Shown here one piece after another: positions 7,840-20,958 of a stretch of 64,000 nucleotides of DNA. Position 1 is the stretch's first letter. Each line of letters begins with the position of its first letter. The DNA is from Rosettibacter firmus (GTDB lineage: Bacteria; Bacteroidota; Ignavibacteria; Ignavibacteriales; Melioribacteraceae): assembly GCF_036860695.1 (NCBI RefSeq), contig NZ_JAYKGJ010000001.1:930001-994000 (forward strand), in the 5' to 3' direction. The translations under genes were made by a program, and so were the position numbers. Under the pieces are notes generated by a model, which searched no databases, had not been told where the DNA came from, and saw only the letters and a program-made list of their open reading frames with translations.

Positions 7840-9749
7840 TGATTACATTAGATTCAAAAGTTCCTGCTGGTCCACTTAAAGATAAATGGGAAAATCATAA
7901 ATTTAATATGAAGCTGGTTAGTCCAGCTAATAAAAGAAAATATGACATTATTATTGTAGGAACTGGACTTGCAGGTGCATCGGCTGCTGCATCACTTGGC
8001 GAACTGGGATATAATGTAAAAGTTTTTACATACCACGATAGTGCTCGAAGAGCACACAGTATTGCTGCTCAAGGTGGAATCAATGCTGCTAAAAATTATC
8101 AAAACGATGGTGATTCTGTTTATAGACTTTTTTATGATACAATAAAAGGTGGCGATTTTCGCTCACGAGAGGCAAATGTTTATCGACTTGCTGAAGTAAG
8201 TGGAAATATTATTGACCAATGCGTAGCTCAAGGTGTTCCATTTGCTCGTGAATATGGAGGAATGCTCGATAATCGATCTTTTGGTGGTGCTCTTGTTTCA
8301 AGAACTTTTTATGCAAAAGGCCAAACAGGTCAACAACTTTTGCTGGGTGCTTATTCAGCTATGAATAGACAAATTAAGCTCGGAAAAGTAAAACTTTATG
8401 CAAGACGAGAAATGGTTGATCTTGTTGTAATTGATGGAATTGCTCGTGGGATAATAGTTAGAAATCTTGTTACAGGTGAATTCGAAAAATATTCTGCTCA
8501 TGCAGTTATACTTGCTACAGGTGGATATTCCAATGTTTTCTTTTTATCAACTAATGCTATGAACTGTAATGCTACAGCAATCTGGAGAGCACATAAAAGA
8601 GGAGCTGCTTTTGCAAATCCATGCTTTACTCAAATTCATCCTACATGTATACCTCTGCATGGCGAAGTACAATCTAAACTTACATTGATGAGTGAAAGTT
8701 TACGCAACGATGGAAGAATCTGGGTTTCAAAAATAAAAGGTGATATGAGACATCCAAATGATATACCCGAAGAAGAAAGAGATTATTTCCTCGAAAGAAA
8801 ATATCCAACTTATGGAAATCTGAGTCCTCGTGATATCTCATCACGTGCTGCAAAAGAAGTTGTTGACGAAGGTCGTGGGGCTCAGGGTCAGGAAGCTGTT
8901 TATCTCGATTTTAGAGATGCAATAAATAGACTTGGAAGAAAAGTTATTGAAGAACGATATGGAAATTTGTTTGAAATGTACAAGACAATTACTGGAGAAG
9001 ATCCATATGAAGTTCCAATGAAAATTTATCCAGCTCCGCATTATACAATGGGTGGACTTTGGGTTGATTATAATTTGATGAGTACAATACCTGGACTTTT
9101 TGTTGCAGGTGAGGCAAACTTTTCAGATCATGGTGCAAATCGTTTAGGAGCAAGTGCATTAATGCAAGGACTTGCAGATGGATATTTTATACTTCCATAT
9201 ACTATTGGTAATTATCTTGCAACTGAAAAACCTTCACTCATTAATATTGATCATCCAGAATTTGATAAGTTTAAAAAAGAAATCGAAGATTTTACTCACA
9301 AACTTCTCTCTGTAAAAGGAAAAAGAACTGTTGATAGTATTCACAAACAATTAGGAAGAATAATGTGGAATAAAGTTGGCATGGCAAGAAGCGAACAGGG
9401 TCTAAAAGAAGCAATTAATGAAATAAGAGAACTTAGAGAAGAATTCTGGAAAAATGTTAATGTGGTTGGAAGTGCAAATGATCTTAATCAATGTCTTGAA
9501 CGAGCTGGACGAGTTGCAGATTATCTTGAACTAGGAGAATTAATGGCAATTGATGCTCTACATCGTAATGAATCCTGTGGTGCTCACTTTAGAGTTGAGT
9601 ATCAAACAGAAGAAGGAGAAGCTCTGCGAAATGATGAAGAATATGCTTATGTCGCTGCATGGGAATTTAAAGAAATTGGGAAGTGGGAATTACACAAAGA
9701 ACCACTTGTATTTGAAACTGTTCAGTTAGCAACTCGTAGTTATAAATAG
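7839..9749 (+). CDS. sdhA: Succinate dehydrogenase/fumarate reductase flavoprotein subunit
   Basis: 636 residues. An N-terminal dinucleotide fold ([14 protein letters not shown], 37-50) is followed by the FAD-attachment segment [15 protein letters not shown], with H73 the likely covalent FAD histidine. Substrate-site blocks include FTQIHPT, the [13 protein letters not shown] segment and the [11 protein letters not shown] histidine region. It interconverts succinate and fumarate. The long form without a quinol-type N-terminal extension is the type paired with b558 anchors. The direction of catalysis (succinate:quinone or quinol:fumarate) cannot be told from sequence. It lies between sdhC and sdhB in one operon. 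Confidence 0.95.
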   Translation: MITLDSKVPAGPLKDKWENHKFNMKLVSPANKRKYDIIIVGTGLAGASAAASLGELGYNVKVFTYHDSARRAHSIAAQGGINAAKNYQNDGDSVYRLFYDTIKGGDFRSREANVYRLAEVSGNIIDQCVAQGVPFAREYGGMLDNRSFGGALVSRTFYAKGQTGQQLLLGAYSAMNRQIKLGKVKLYARREMVDLVVIDGIARGIIVRNLVTGEFEKYSAHAVILATGGYSNVFFLSTNAMNCNATAIWRAHKRGAAFANPCFTQIHPTCIPLHGEVQSKLTLMSESLRNDGRIWVSKIKGDMRHPNDIPEEERDYFLERKYPTYGNLSPRDISSRAAKEVVDEGRGAQGQEAVYLDFRDAINRLGRKVIEERYGNLFEMYKTITGEDPYEVPMKIYPAPHYTMGGLWVDYNLMSTIPGLFVAGEANFSDHGANRLGASALMQGLADGYFILPYTIGNYLATEKPSLINIDHPEFDKFKKEIEDFTHKLLSVKGKRTVDSIHKQLGRIMWNKVGMARSEQGLKEAINEIRELREEFWKNVNVVGSANDLNQCLERAGRVADYLELGELMAIDALHRNESCGAHFRVEYQTEEGEALRNDEEYAYVAAWEFKEIGKWELHKEPLVFETVQLATRSYK

Positions 9750-9772
9750 CAAGAAAATTATGAGGATAAAAA

Positions 9773-10540
9773 ATGAACAATAAAAAATTGAACTTAACTC
9801 TAAAAATCTGGCGACAACCTGGCCCTAATTCTGCTGGCAGTTTTGTAGAATATAAAGTTTCTGTTTCACCCGATGCTTCATTTCTTGAAATGTTAGATGA
9901 ATTGAATAATGAACTCGAAAGCAAAAATTTAGAACCCATTGCATTTGAAAGCGATTGTAGAGAAGGAATTTGTGGAACATGTGGTATTGTAATCAATGGA
10001 CATCCTCATGGCCCTATTCCAAGAATTGCAACCTGCCAGCTTCATATGAGAAATTTTAAAGATGGAGATACAATCTGGGTTGAGCCATTCAGAGCCAGAG
10101 CATTTCCTGTTATCAAAGATTTAATAGTAGATCGATCTGCTCTCGATAGAATTATGGAAGCAGGTGGTTTTATTTCTGTTAATACAGGAAGTGCCCCAGA
10201 TGGAAATGCAATCCCAATACCTAAAGACATTGCTTCTGAAGCAATGGATGCTGCAACCTGTATTGGATGTGGTGCCTGTGTTGCAGCTTGTAAAAATGCA
10301 TCGGCAATGTTATTTGTAAGTGCAAAAATTTCTCATCTTGCACTTTTACCACAAGGACAACCAGAACGTTACATTAGAGTTCAGACTATGGTTAAAAAAA
10401 TGGATGAACTTGGATTTGGTGCATGTTCAAATACTTATGCCTGCGAAGCAGAATGCCCTAAAGGCATCTCCATTCTTAATATTGCACGCATGAATCGTGA
10501 CTATTTAGTTGCAAAATTGAAAACCGAAGAAGTTGAATAA
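9773..10540 (+). CDS. sdhB: Succinate dehydrogenase/fumarate reductase iron-sulfur subunit
   Basis: 255 residues. The [2Fe-2S] ligands are C62, C67, C70 and C88 ([10 protein letters not shown] plus IATC). The C-terminal half has the ferredoxin-like [13 protein letters not shown] motif for [4Fe-4S] and [15 protein letters not shown] for the remaining cluster. It carries electrons from SdhA flavin to the SdhC hemes or quinone. It is the last gene of sdhCAB and is followed immediately by a strong terminator. Spacing from sdhA is 23 bases, with a GAGGATAAAA Shine-Dalgarno sequence. Confidence 0.95.
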   Translation: MNNKKLNLTLKIWRQPGPNSAGSFVEYKVSVSPDASFLEMLDELNNELESKNLEPIAFESDCREGICGTCGIVINGHPHGPIPRIATCQLHMRNFKDGDTIWVEPFRARAFPVIKDLIVDRSALDRIMEAGGFISVNTGSAPDGNAIPIPKDIASEAMDAATCIGCGACVAACKNASAMLFVSAKISHLALLPQGQPERYIRVQTMVKKMDELGFGACSNTYACEAECPKGISILNIARMNRDYLVAKLKTEEVE

Positions 10541-10569
10541 TCCCGACAGCTTAAGTCGGGATTTTTTTT
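10540..10569 (+). terminator. Rho-independent terminator of sdhCAB
   Basis: ATCCCGAC / GTCGGGAT is a perfect 8-bp stem (10540-10547 and 10555-10562) with a 7-base loop. It is followed by an uninterrupted run of seven T, directly after the sdhB stop. Confidence 0.95.
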
Positions 10570-10661
10570 ATCCTTTTTGGTATAATTGATTGTCAATAAA
10601 TTGAATTTTTGAAAATATCCTCCTGAAAAAATTATTTTTATAACTTTTGGTTATTCATTCC

Positions 10662-14286
<3,625 letters not shown>

Positions 14287-14296
14287 ATCAGTGATT

Positions 14297-15124
14297 ATGA
14301 TAAAAACTAAACAACTAATTATTTTATTTATTTCAATAATATTTATATCCTGTTCAACTGGCATTAATATTTTCACCGATTCAGACGAAGTAAATTTAGG
14401 GAAACAATTTGATGCAGAAATAAGAAAAAATACCAAAGAATATCCCATTTACGAAAATCAGGAAGTAAAAGATTATATTGATAAAAATATTTTTCGTGAA
14501 ATTTTGAAATCTCCCGAAATCAAAAAAAATAAAGTATATAACTATCAAATAGAAATAATAAAGAACGATAGTATATTAAACGCATTTGCAATTCCAGGTG
14601 GTTATATTTATTTATATACAGGTTTACTTAAGTATCTTGATTCCGAAGATGCACTTGCAGGTGTTTTAGCTCATGAAATTGCTCATGTTGAAAGGCGTCA
14701 TGCTACTCAAAGAATTACAGCTTCATACGGAATTTCTATAATATTAAGTATTGCACTCGGAGAAAATCCTACGCAAGTTGCAGAACTTGTAGCAAATTTA
14801 TTTTCAGGATTAGCACTTCTTGCAAATAGTAGAGCTAACGAAGATGAAAGTGATGAATACTCAATTAAATACTTACAGTCCACAAGATTTTATCCTGGTG
14901 CAGTAAAATTCTTCTTTGAGAAATTACGTGATGATGGATTGGTTTCAAAACAAAGTTCTACGATCGCTACATTTTTATCAACTCATCCCGATCCAGTAAA
15001 TAGAATAAAAACAACTGAATCAAGATTAAAAGCTTTAGGGATAGAAATTATCAATTATAAAAGTGAATCGAGCAGAATTTTTAGAAATGAGTATAAGAAA
15101 AATATCTTAGAAAAAATTAATTAA
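14297..15124 (+). CDS. M48-family metalloprotease lipoprotein (LoiP/YcaL/BepA-like)
   Basis: About 275 residues. A hydrophobic signal with the lipobox IFISC indicates a lipoprotein. The zinc motif HEIAHVERRHA (HExxH) and the downstream glutamate in ANEDESDEYSIKYL fit the peptidase M48 catalytic site. It probably acts in the periplasm on envelope proteins. A GTG six bases upstream (14291) is an alternative start. It lies ten bases after the permease gene on the same strand and is followed by a small lipoprotein. Confidence 0.9.
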   Translation: MIKTKQLIILFISIIFISCSTGINIFTDSDEVNLGKQFDAEIRKNTKEYPIYENQEVKDYIDKNIFREILKSPEIKKNKVYNYQIEIIKNDSILNAFAIPGGYIYLYTGLLKYLDSEDALAGVLAHEIAHVERRHATQRITASYGISIILSIALGENPTQVAELVANLFSGLALLANSRANEDESDEYSIKYLQSTRFYPGAVKFFFEKLRDDGLVSKQSSTIATFLSTHPDPVNRIKTTESRLKALGIEIINYKSESSRIFRNEYKKNILEKIN

Positions 15125-15149
15125 CTTTATTAATAAAAAGAGAAAGAAA

Positions 15150-15428
15150 ATGAAAAAATTAATTTTAGCAGTTCTATTTGTATTAATAATATCACTTACA
15201 TCATGTATACCAGGTGGTGGACAATATAATCAGAAACATCAAGCAGGCTTTTTTACTGGTATATGGCATGGCTGGATTGCTCCTGTATCACTCGTGTGGG
15301 GTTTATTCGATAATAGAGTAAGAGTTTACGAAATCAATAATAATGGCTGGTGGTACGACTTTGGATTTTATATCTCTATAGTCGGTGGCTTTGGTGGTTT
15401 TGCACTTACAAGAAAAAAGAAAAAATAG
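15150..15428 (+). CDS. Small conserved lipoprotein of unknown function
   Basis: 92 residues. A signal peptide with lipobox SLTSC leads into KHQAGFFTGIWHGWIAPVSL and a glycine-rich hydrophobic stretch near the C-terminus ending in a run of lysines. From memory, short proteins with the HxxGFFxGxWHGxIAP pattern are common in Bacteroidota and have no assigned function. A Shine-Dalgarno sequence (AGAGAAAGAAA) precedes the ATG. It lies 25 bases after the M48 gene, probably in the same transcript. Confidence 0.8.
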   Translation: MKKLILAVLFVLIISLTSCIPGGGQYNQKHQAGFFTGIWHGWIAPVSLVWGLFDNRVRVYEINNNGWWYDFGFYISIVGGFGGFALTRKKKK

Positions 15429-15479
15429 ATAATATTAATCCCAATAAAAAATTTTATTAAAAATTCTTCTTGAACAACA

Positions 15480-15507
15480 AACAGAAATAAATAACTTTTC
15501 TGTTTTT
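15480..15507 (+). terminator. Candidate terminator after small lipoprotein
   Basis: AACAGAAA / TTTCTGTT forms an 8-bp AT-rich stem (15480-15487 and 15497-15504) with a short T-run after it. It lies 52 bases past the stop codon. The stem is weak, so confidence is modest. Confidence 0.4.
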
Positions 15508-15563
15508 AGCTCAAATTATTTTTGTAAATTTATGAATAGAATTAATAATTAATTTAATTAATT

Positions 15564-15983
15564 ATGCAAATTAGAACATTCACATTTACAGTAAATACCA
15601 AAGGATTCAATGATATAGTTGATATAACTTCGGAAATTCAATCCCGTTTAAATGAAACAGGAATGAAAGAAGGGAATGTCCTTGTTTTTGCACCAGGCTC
15701 AACTTCTGGAATTACTACAATTGAATATGAACCTGGTCTATTAAAAGATTATCCAGAATTTTTTGAAAAAATTGCACCTTCAAATTATAACTATCATCAT
15801 AATGAAACCTGGCATGATAACAACGGATATGCCCACATTCGTGCATCACTCCAGGGAAGTTCTTTACAAATTCCATTTATTGATTCAAAACTTCTACTTG
15901 GTACGTGGCAACAAATCGTACTTGTAGATTTTGATAACAGACCACGCAGAAGAAATATTATTGCTCAATTCATAGGACAATAA
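15564..15983 (+). CDS. yjbQ: YjbQ family protein (UPF0047, secondary thiamine-phosphate synthase type)
   Basis: 139 residues, full length for UPF0047. Diagnostic blocks are GNVLVFAPGSTSGITTIEYEPGL near the middle, HHNETWHDNNGYAHIRASL with the conserved histidines, and GTWQQIVLVDFDNRPRRR near the end. E. coli YjbQ has weak thiamine-phosphate synthase activity, and the physiological role is uncertain. The stop is two bases before the nuclease gene start, so it heads a three-gene operon. Confidence 0.92.
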   Translation: MQIRTFTFTVNTKGFNDIVDITSEIQSRLNETGMKEGNVLVFAPGSTSGITTIEYEPGLLKDYPEFFEKIAPSNYNYHHNETWHDNNGYAHIRASLQGSSLQIPFIDSKLLLGTWQQIVLVDFDNRPRRRNIIAQFIGQ

Positions 15984-15985
15984 TC

Positions 15986-16804
15986 ATGAAGAAATTCCTT
16001 TTACTTTTCATCATCCCAGTAATTTTTAATTATGGTTGGGGTGATAACGGTCATAAATTAATTACCAAACACGCATTAAATCTTCTACAAAATGAAATTA
16101 CTTTCTCCGAAGATTTTAAATCAAAAATAATTGAACATTCGGTTGATCCAGACTATCGTAAAAAGAATGATCCATCTGAACCTCAAAAACATTTTATAGA
16201 TATTGATTATTATAAAGAATTCTTAAATGGTGAAATGATTTTCTCATTGGATTCTTTAAAGAAAATCTACGGCGATAGCATTGTAACTGCACAGGGTATT
16301 TTACCCTGGGCAACTATTACAACATATTCAAATCTTGTAAATGCATTTAAAGAACAGGATAAAGATAAAATATTATTATATACATCTGATCTTGCACATT
16401 ACGTAGCCGATGGGCATCAACCTTTGCATACAACTATGAATTATAATGGTCAGCTTACAAATCAAAAAGGAATTCACTTTAGATATGAAATAGAAATGAT
16501 TGATAAAAATCTTGAAAGCATAGAACAAAATCTGAAATTAATTACACCGACTTACATAACTAACGTCACAGAGTTTGTATTTAATTATTTGACGGAATCA
16601 AATTTTGAGATTGATATTTTGTTAACAGCTGATAAATTTGCATTACAGTATAACAAAGGAAAGTATGAATCTGATTACTACAGAATTTTATGGTACAGAA
16701 CAAAATATTTAACTATCGATAAGTTTGAGCAAGCATCTTATTCACTTGCATCTTTGATTTATTCAGCCTGGATAGAAGCAGGAAAACCAAAAATAAATTA
16801 CTAA
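15986..16804 (+). CDS. Secreted S1/P1-type zinc nuclease
   Basis: 272 residues. The signal peptide probably ends just before W18, giving a mature N-terminal tryptophan (WGDNGHKLIT), the first zinc ligand in S1/P1 nucleases. Other ligand blocks are DLAHYVADGHQPLHT and HFRYE. Family members cut single-stranded nucleic acid and remove 3'-phosphates. In the periplasm or outside, the enzyme would scavenge nucleotides and phosphate. It overlaps the next gene by one base. Confidence 0.88.
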   Translation: MKKFLLLFIIPVIFNYGWGDNGHKLITKHALNLLQNEITFSEDFKSKIIEHSVDPDYRKKNDPSEPQKHFIDIDYYKEFLNGEMIFSLDSLKKIYGDSIVTAQGILPWATITTYSNLVNAFKEQDKDKILLYTSDLAHYVADGHQPLHTTMNYNGQLTNQKGIHFRYEIEMIDKNLESIEQNLKLITPTYITNVTEFVFNYLTESNFEIDILLTADKFALQYNKGKYESDYYRILWYRTKYLTIDKFEQASYSLASLIYSAWIEAGKPKINY

Positions 16805-17337
16805 TGAGAAAAAAATACGTTACAGTTTTTGGTAGTTCAATTCCATCTCCTGGAGATGAAGAATACGAATTAGCATACAAACTGGGCAAGAAATTAGCTG
16901 AAAATGGTTTAAATGTTTGTACAGGTGGATTTCAGGGAATTATGGATGCAGTATCAAAAGGGGCAACTGAAAAAGGTGCTGAAGCATTAGGAATTACTCT
17001 CGCAGTTTATAATGCCAGACCAAGTAAATATCTCACTAAAGAAATTAGATGCAACACACTTTTTGAAAGACTGAATAAATTAATTGAGTATGGTAATGCA
17101 TACATAGTTTTGAATGGTGGAACTGGAACACTTGTTGAACTCGCAATTGTATGGGAACTTATGAATAAGAAATTACTGAACGAAAAACCTTTTGCCTGTC
17201 ATGGTACTTTGTGGAAAGAAATTGTTCATTTAATGGAAGAACAAATTAAAAGAGAAAAAAGAAAAACTGGTCTCGTAAAATGCTTTGATGATATTAATGA
17301 ATGTGCAGATTTTATAATTGATAAATTAAAAGACTGA
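16804..17337 (+). CDS. LOG-family protein (nucleotide 5'-monophosphate phosphoribohydrolase-like)
   Basis: 177 residues with a Rossmann-like start (VTVFGSSIPSPGDEEY), GGFQGIMDAVSKGA and NGGTGTLVELAIVWELMNK. These match the LOG/YvdD family, once called lysine decarboxylase-like, whose members hydrolyse nucleoside 5'-monophosphates to base and ribose-5-phosphate. The usual PGGxGTxxE motif reads NGGTGTLVE here. The catalytic glutamate is present. Its coupling with a secreted nuclease gene suggests nucleotide salvage, as an inference. Confidence 0.85.
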   Translation: MRKKYVTVFGSSIPSPGDEEYELAYKLGKKLAENGLNVCTGGFQGIMDAVSKGATEKGAEALGITLAVYNARPSKYLTKEIRCNTLFERLNKLIEYGNAYIVLNGGTGTLVELAIVWELMNKKLLNEKPFACHGTLWKEIVHLMEEQIKREKRKTGLVKCFDDINECADFIIDKLKD

Positions 17338-17341
17338 ATGA

Positions 17342-18001
17342 TTAATTCTCTATCTTAACTATCCGTCCTCTAATATTAAATTTTTGTTCTAATTCTTTTA
17401 ATACTTCGTTTGCTTCTTCTTCACTTAAAAACTTTCCGCAATTAACAATATTCAGTAGACTTCCACCAATTTCTTTGTTAGTTATTTCAGTAAAATAACC
17501 TTTACCACTTAACATACTACTTAACTTTTTAGCATTATCTAAAATTAAAAAAGCTCCTACTTGAATAGTATATTTTATAGTATCTATAATTTCTCCTTTT
17601 GAAATTTCATCAAAATTTTCCTGAACTTTAGTCTTGACTAAATTTGATGCAGGAAACTTTTTCTTTAATTCTGTTAGATAATTTTCTGCAGTTTTATATA
17701 GTCCTAATGAATAATAATACAAATATATTCTGTACAAAATTTCATCTGAATGCTCATAATCAGGAAATTTATTATAAAGGAAGAAATATTTATTTAATGC
17801 ATCTTCGCCATTTTTAGTGAGAATTGCATCAAGAAATAATGTAGATGGATTATCTGGAGAATTCTGTTTTAATTTAATAAGCATACTCTCAGCTTTCACA
17901 ATATTGCCTTTTTCAATTTCTTTTAATGCGTTTGCAATATCAATACTCTGAGAGTATGCACTAACTTTAATTATTAGTAAGAATAAAATTATATACTTCA
18001 T
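17342..18001 (-). CDS. Periplasmic TPR-SPOR domain protein
   Basis: 219 residues from the ATG at 18001, which begins a signal peptide (MKYIILFLLIIKVSAYSQS). An upstream in-frame extension overlaps ccmF and is not credible. Residues ~20-120 form helical TPR-like repeats (KGNIVKAESMLIKLKQNSP...). The last ~75 residues are a SPOR domain (YTIQVGAFLILDNAKKLSSM), which binds denuded peptidoglycan. Its start overlaps the ccmF stop by one base (TAATG), so it is coupled to the cytochrome c maturation operon although no functional link is obvious. Confidence 0.85.
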   Translation of the reverse strand: MKYIILFLLIIKVSAYSQSIDIANALKEIEKGNIVKAESMLIKLKQNSPDNPSTLFLDAILTKNGEDALNKYFFLYNKFPDYEHSDEILYRIYLYYYSLGLYKTAENYLTELKKKFPASNLVKTKVQENFDEISKGEIIDTIKYTIQVGAFLILDNAKKLSSMLSGKGYFTEITNKEIGGSLLNIVNCGKFLSEEEANEVLKELEQKFNIRGRIVKIEN

Positions 18002-20388
18002 TATACAAGAGATTCTTTTGATCTCCGATAAGCTGAAATAACAAAACCTAAAACCATAACTACAACACCAATCCACACAAGACTAATAAATGGTTTTACA
18101 CTTGCTTCAACAGTCAAAACTTCTTTTGGTGGAATTTGTTCATTATTATGTGATAAAGAACTAAAAGTTAATTCAACCATACCATCAGAAGCATTCATAT
18201 TATTTATAAATACTTTTAAATCAGCTTCTTTAGATTCAGCAGGATAAAACTTTGGTCCTTCATTAGTTGTTTCCATATATGGTTCAATAATTTCTGTTTT
18301 ACCATTATATTTTAATTTAAGATTAACACCAATTTTGAATTTACCTCCACTCATCATAGCACTCATATCTTCTGGCAAAACAAAATTTTCAAATGTTACT
18401 TCTACATTTTTATAACTATACTTTTCCCCTTTTTTAAGTTTAACCGAAGGATTAGTAGTTGCATTTGTTTCATCATATGAAATTGGTGCTACATAAAAAT
18501 CTTTTGTTATACCTTCTAATATATCTGGTTCACGCATTAAACTATTATTAAATTCTGCAATGTACATAACAGGGGCAACAGTTTTAATAGAATTTCCTTT
18601 TTTAATAGAAACATTAAATGCATATTTCTTTCCACCTTCAATTGGTTGATAGCCTGTGAAAGTAAGCTCATAACCAAACAGATTAACTTTCTCACCTTTA
18701 ACTAAATCAACCTGTTGATGTTTAGAATATCCACCTGTTGCAACCACTCCTACAAGAAATAATGAAATTCCCATATGTGCAACGTAAGCACCAAGATGTT
18801 TTCTTTTACCTCTTAGAATTGATAATGCAATTTCACCATTAACAAAAAGAGCAAATGCCGATGAAAAATTTAAAAGTACAAGCATAAAATTATTAACACC
18901 GCTAAACGCAAAAATTATTGCTGTCAACACTAATGATGAGATAAAAGCAAAACGAGAATTCTTCCATAGCTGATTACTTTCCGTAAATTTCCATTTTAGA
19001 ATGAGACTTAAGCCATTTAATAAACCAATTATAATTGCAATAGGTAAATTAAGTTCGTTATAGAATTCAACCTCAACTGTCTGACCAAAGATAGGTGCAC
19101 TTGTCCCAACGAGCACAATAACTGCAGATGCGATTAAAGCAACAGAGCCTGTAAATAAAGCTAATTCTCTCGATAAGACATTTTCTTCAAATGTAAAATG
19201 TTGAGTTAAATATTTCCATCTATAAATAATCAGTCCAATTCCAATTAATATAAAAAGAACTAAAAAGATGATAAGAAAAAGATATACAGTCATTCCAGGA
19301 TCAACAAATGAATGAACAGAAGCATCTCCCAGTATTCCACTACGTGTGAGAAATGTACTGTAAACTACAAGAACATAAGTCATTATGCATAAAATTAAAT
19401 TTGTCTTAACAAATCGGCTACTTCCATCTCTATCCTGACTTTTCTTTTGAACCAGCATTGTATGAATAGAAGCAATACCAATTAGCCATGGAACCAGAGA
19501 TGAATTTTCAACGGGATCCCAGCCCCAATAACCCCCCCATCCCAGAACACCATAAGCCCAGTAACCTCCAAGCATTATACCTAACCCCAAAACCATCATT
19601 CCAGTTAATACCCAGGGCAAAGCTTGTTTAATCCAATCTTTGTATTCATTTTTAATCAATGCTGCTATTGCAAATGCATAAGAAACAGAAGACATTGCAA
19701 ATCCTGTAAACAACATCGGTGGATGAATTTGCATCCAGAAATTTTGAAGAAGTGGATTTAATCCTTTCCCCTGAATAATAAAATTATCAAGAGCAATATT
19801 ATTTGCCAGTAAAATAGTATACAATTCTTTACTGATTTGAATAAAATGTTTGTTTGATTGGGGATCACTAAATATAAAATTTTGCAATGCTGGTAAAGTC
19901 AAATAAGCTGTATTAATATGTTTCATGTCAACAAATGTCGGTTCAGCCCAGATATAATTAAATGGTGATTTTAGAAGAGGATTTAACATAATCAAAAGAA
20001 ATGTGATCGATATTGAATACACCATCATTACTCTTGGCTCAAGATCTCCCCGTTTTGATGTATAATCCAGTAGTATCAAACCAATTATAACTGAGAAAAG
20101 CGCCCAAAGGAGAAAACTTCCTTCCTGACCAGCATAAAATGTAGAAATTAATAATCCAGTAGGTAAATCACTACTACTATAATCATATACATATTTGTAT
20201 TGATACTGATGAGTTAAAATTGCATGCAAAAGCAATGCACTTGCAGCCATAACCATGACCGCAGTAATGTGATAACTAATTCTTGCATATCCTAATGTAT
20301 TTTGAAAACCTTTGTAAGTTAGATAATACATTAAAATAGTAAAAACTCCTGCTAACAATGCAAGAGTTAAAAATATATTTCCAATCAT
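18001..20388 (-). CDS. ccmF: Cytochrome c heme lyase CcmF
   Basis: 795 residues, many membrane helices. The tryptophan-rich WWD heme-binding segment reads GWGGYWGWDPVENSSLVPW, with nearby histidines (QIHPPMLFTGF and IASIHTML). A large periplasmic domain occupies about 580-760, before a final helix. CcmF receives heme from holo-CcmE and attaches it to the CxxCH of apocytochromes. Length is slightly above the usual ~650, mainly because of the C-terminal domain. It is the fourth ccm gene of this operon. ccmA, ccmB, ccmG and ccmH are not in the window. Confidence 0.95.
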   Translation of the reverse strand: MIGNIFLTLALLAGVFTILMYYLTYKGFQNTLGYARISYHITAVMVMAASALLLHAILTHQYQYKYVYDYSSSDLPTGLLISTFYAGQEGSFLLWALFSVIIGLILLDYTSKRGDLEPRVMMVYSISITFLLIMLNPLLKSPFNYIWAEPTFVDMKHINTAYLTLPALQNFIFSDPQSNKHFIQISKELYTILLANNIALDNFIIQGKGLNPLLQNFWMQIHPPMLFTGFAMSSVSYAFAIAALIKNEYKDWIKQALPWVLTGMMVLGLGIMLGGYWAYGVLGWGGYWGWDPVENSSLVPWLIGIASIHTMLVQKKSQDRDGSSRFVKTNLILCIMTYVLVVYSTFLTRSGILGDASVHSFVDPGMTVYLFLIIFLVLFILIGIGLIIYRWKYLTQHFTFEENVLSRELALFTGSVALIASAVIVLVGTSAPIFGQTVEVEFYNELNLPIAIIIGLLNGLSLILKWKFTESNQLWKNSRFAFISSLVLTAIIFAFSGVNNFMLVLLNFSSAFALFVNGEIALSILRGKRKHLGAYVAHMGISLFLVGVVATGGYSKHQQVDLVKGEKVNLFGYELTFTGYQPIEGGKKYAFNVSIKKGNSIKTVAPVMYIAEFNNSLMREPDILEGITKDFYVAPISYDETNATTNPSVKLKKGEKYSYKNVEVTFENFVLPEDMSAMMSGGKFKIGVNLKLKYNGKTEIIEPYMETTNEGPKFYPAESKEADLKVFINNMNASDGMVELTFSSLSHNNEQIPPKEVLTVEASVKPFISLVWIGVVVMVLGFVISAYRRSKESLV

Positions 20389-20406
20389 ACTTTCTCCTGA
20401 CTTTAA

Positions 20407-20796
20407 TTAAGATCTGGCTTTTTGAGCTGCTTGTTCCTGATATTTGGAAGGACATTTAGTTAATATATCAGTCGCTTGAAAAACTCCATTCGAATATTTT
20501 CCAGTAACAACAACACTTGTTGAAGATTCAAAATTATTTGGAATCATACCATGATAAACTACCTTCATTATATTTCCATTATCATCTTTTATATAAAAAG
20601 AAAATATTTTATTCTGATTATCGTATTCATAATTCCTTTCTCTAAGCCAGGTACCAGTGGCTTTTACAGTTTTACCAGATTGAATAACCTTTACAAAATT
20701 ATTTTCGTATTGAACATTTGTTTGAGTAAAAAGATAAATCATGAAACCTAAAAATATGACAATAATAGCACCGCCAAAAATATATTTATTTTTCAT
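20407..20796 (-). CDS. ccmE: Heme chaperone CcmE, CxxxY variant
   Basis: 129 residues from the ATG at 20796 (Shine-Dalgarno GGAGAAGTAACGCT), which gives the expected single N-terminal helix. A longer in-frame start would read through ccmD. The periplasmic beta-barrel is recognisable (VKATGTWLRER, FYIKDDNGNIMKVVYHGMIPNNF, VVVTGKYSNGVFQATDILTKCPSKY). The covalent heme motif, HxxxY in E. coli, is C115-PSK-Y119 here. This CxxxY form defines the system I* type of maturation described in some deltaproteobacteria and archaea. Confidence 0.93.
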   Translation of the reverse strand: MKNKYIFGGAIIVIFLGFMIYLFTQTNVQYENNFVKVIQSGKTVKATGTWLRERNYEYDNQNKIFSFYIKDDNGNIMKVVYHGMIPNNFESSTSVVVTGKYSNGVFQATDILTKCPSKYQEQAAQKARS

Positions 20797-20800
20797 AGCG

Positions 20801-20950
20801 TTACTTCTCCTTAAATTCTTTTTCAATTGCTTTGAGTTTTTTATCTGTGTTAAGTAAGAAAAGAAATATTCCAAGCCAGATAACAAGAACAATACACATC
20901 ACAATATATATTGAATTTTGTTCTAAGAAATTTATTAATCCGTTTTCCAT
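20801..20950 (-). CDS. ccmD: CcmD-like small membrane protein
   Basis: 49 residues, read directly from the minus strand between ccmC and ccmE. The order is a short polar start MENGLINFLEQNS, one hydrophobic helix (IYIVMCIVLVIWLGIFLFLL), then a basic/acidic tail (NTDKKLKAIEKEFKEK). Position, length and topology match CcmD, which stabilises CcmABC and helps release holo-CcmE. AGAGG lies four bases before the ATG. Its stop is four bases from the ccmE start. Confidence 0.85.
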   Translation of the reverse strand: MENGLINFLEQNSIYIVMCIVLVIWLGIFLFLLNTDKKLKAIEKEFKEK

Positions 20951-20958
20951 TTTACCTC

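Noticed and set aside
18002-18076. Longer N-terminus for the SPOR protein
   Set aside because: It would overlap the end of ccmF and hide the signal peptide. The ATG at 18001 is coupled to the ccmF stop.
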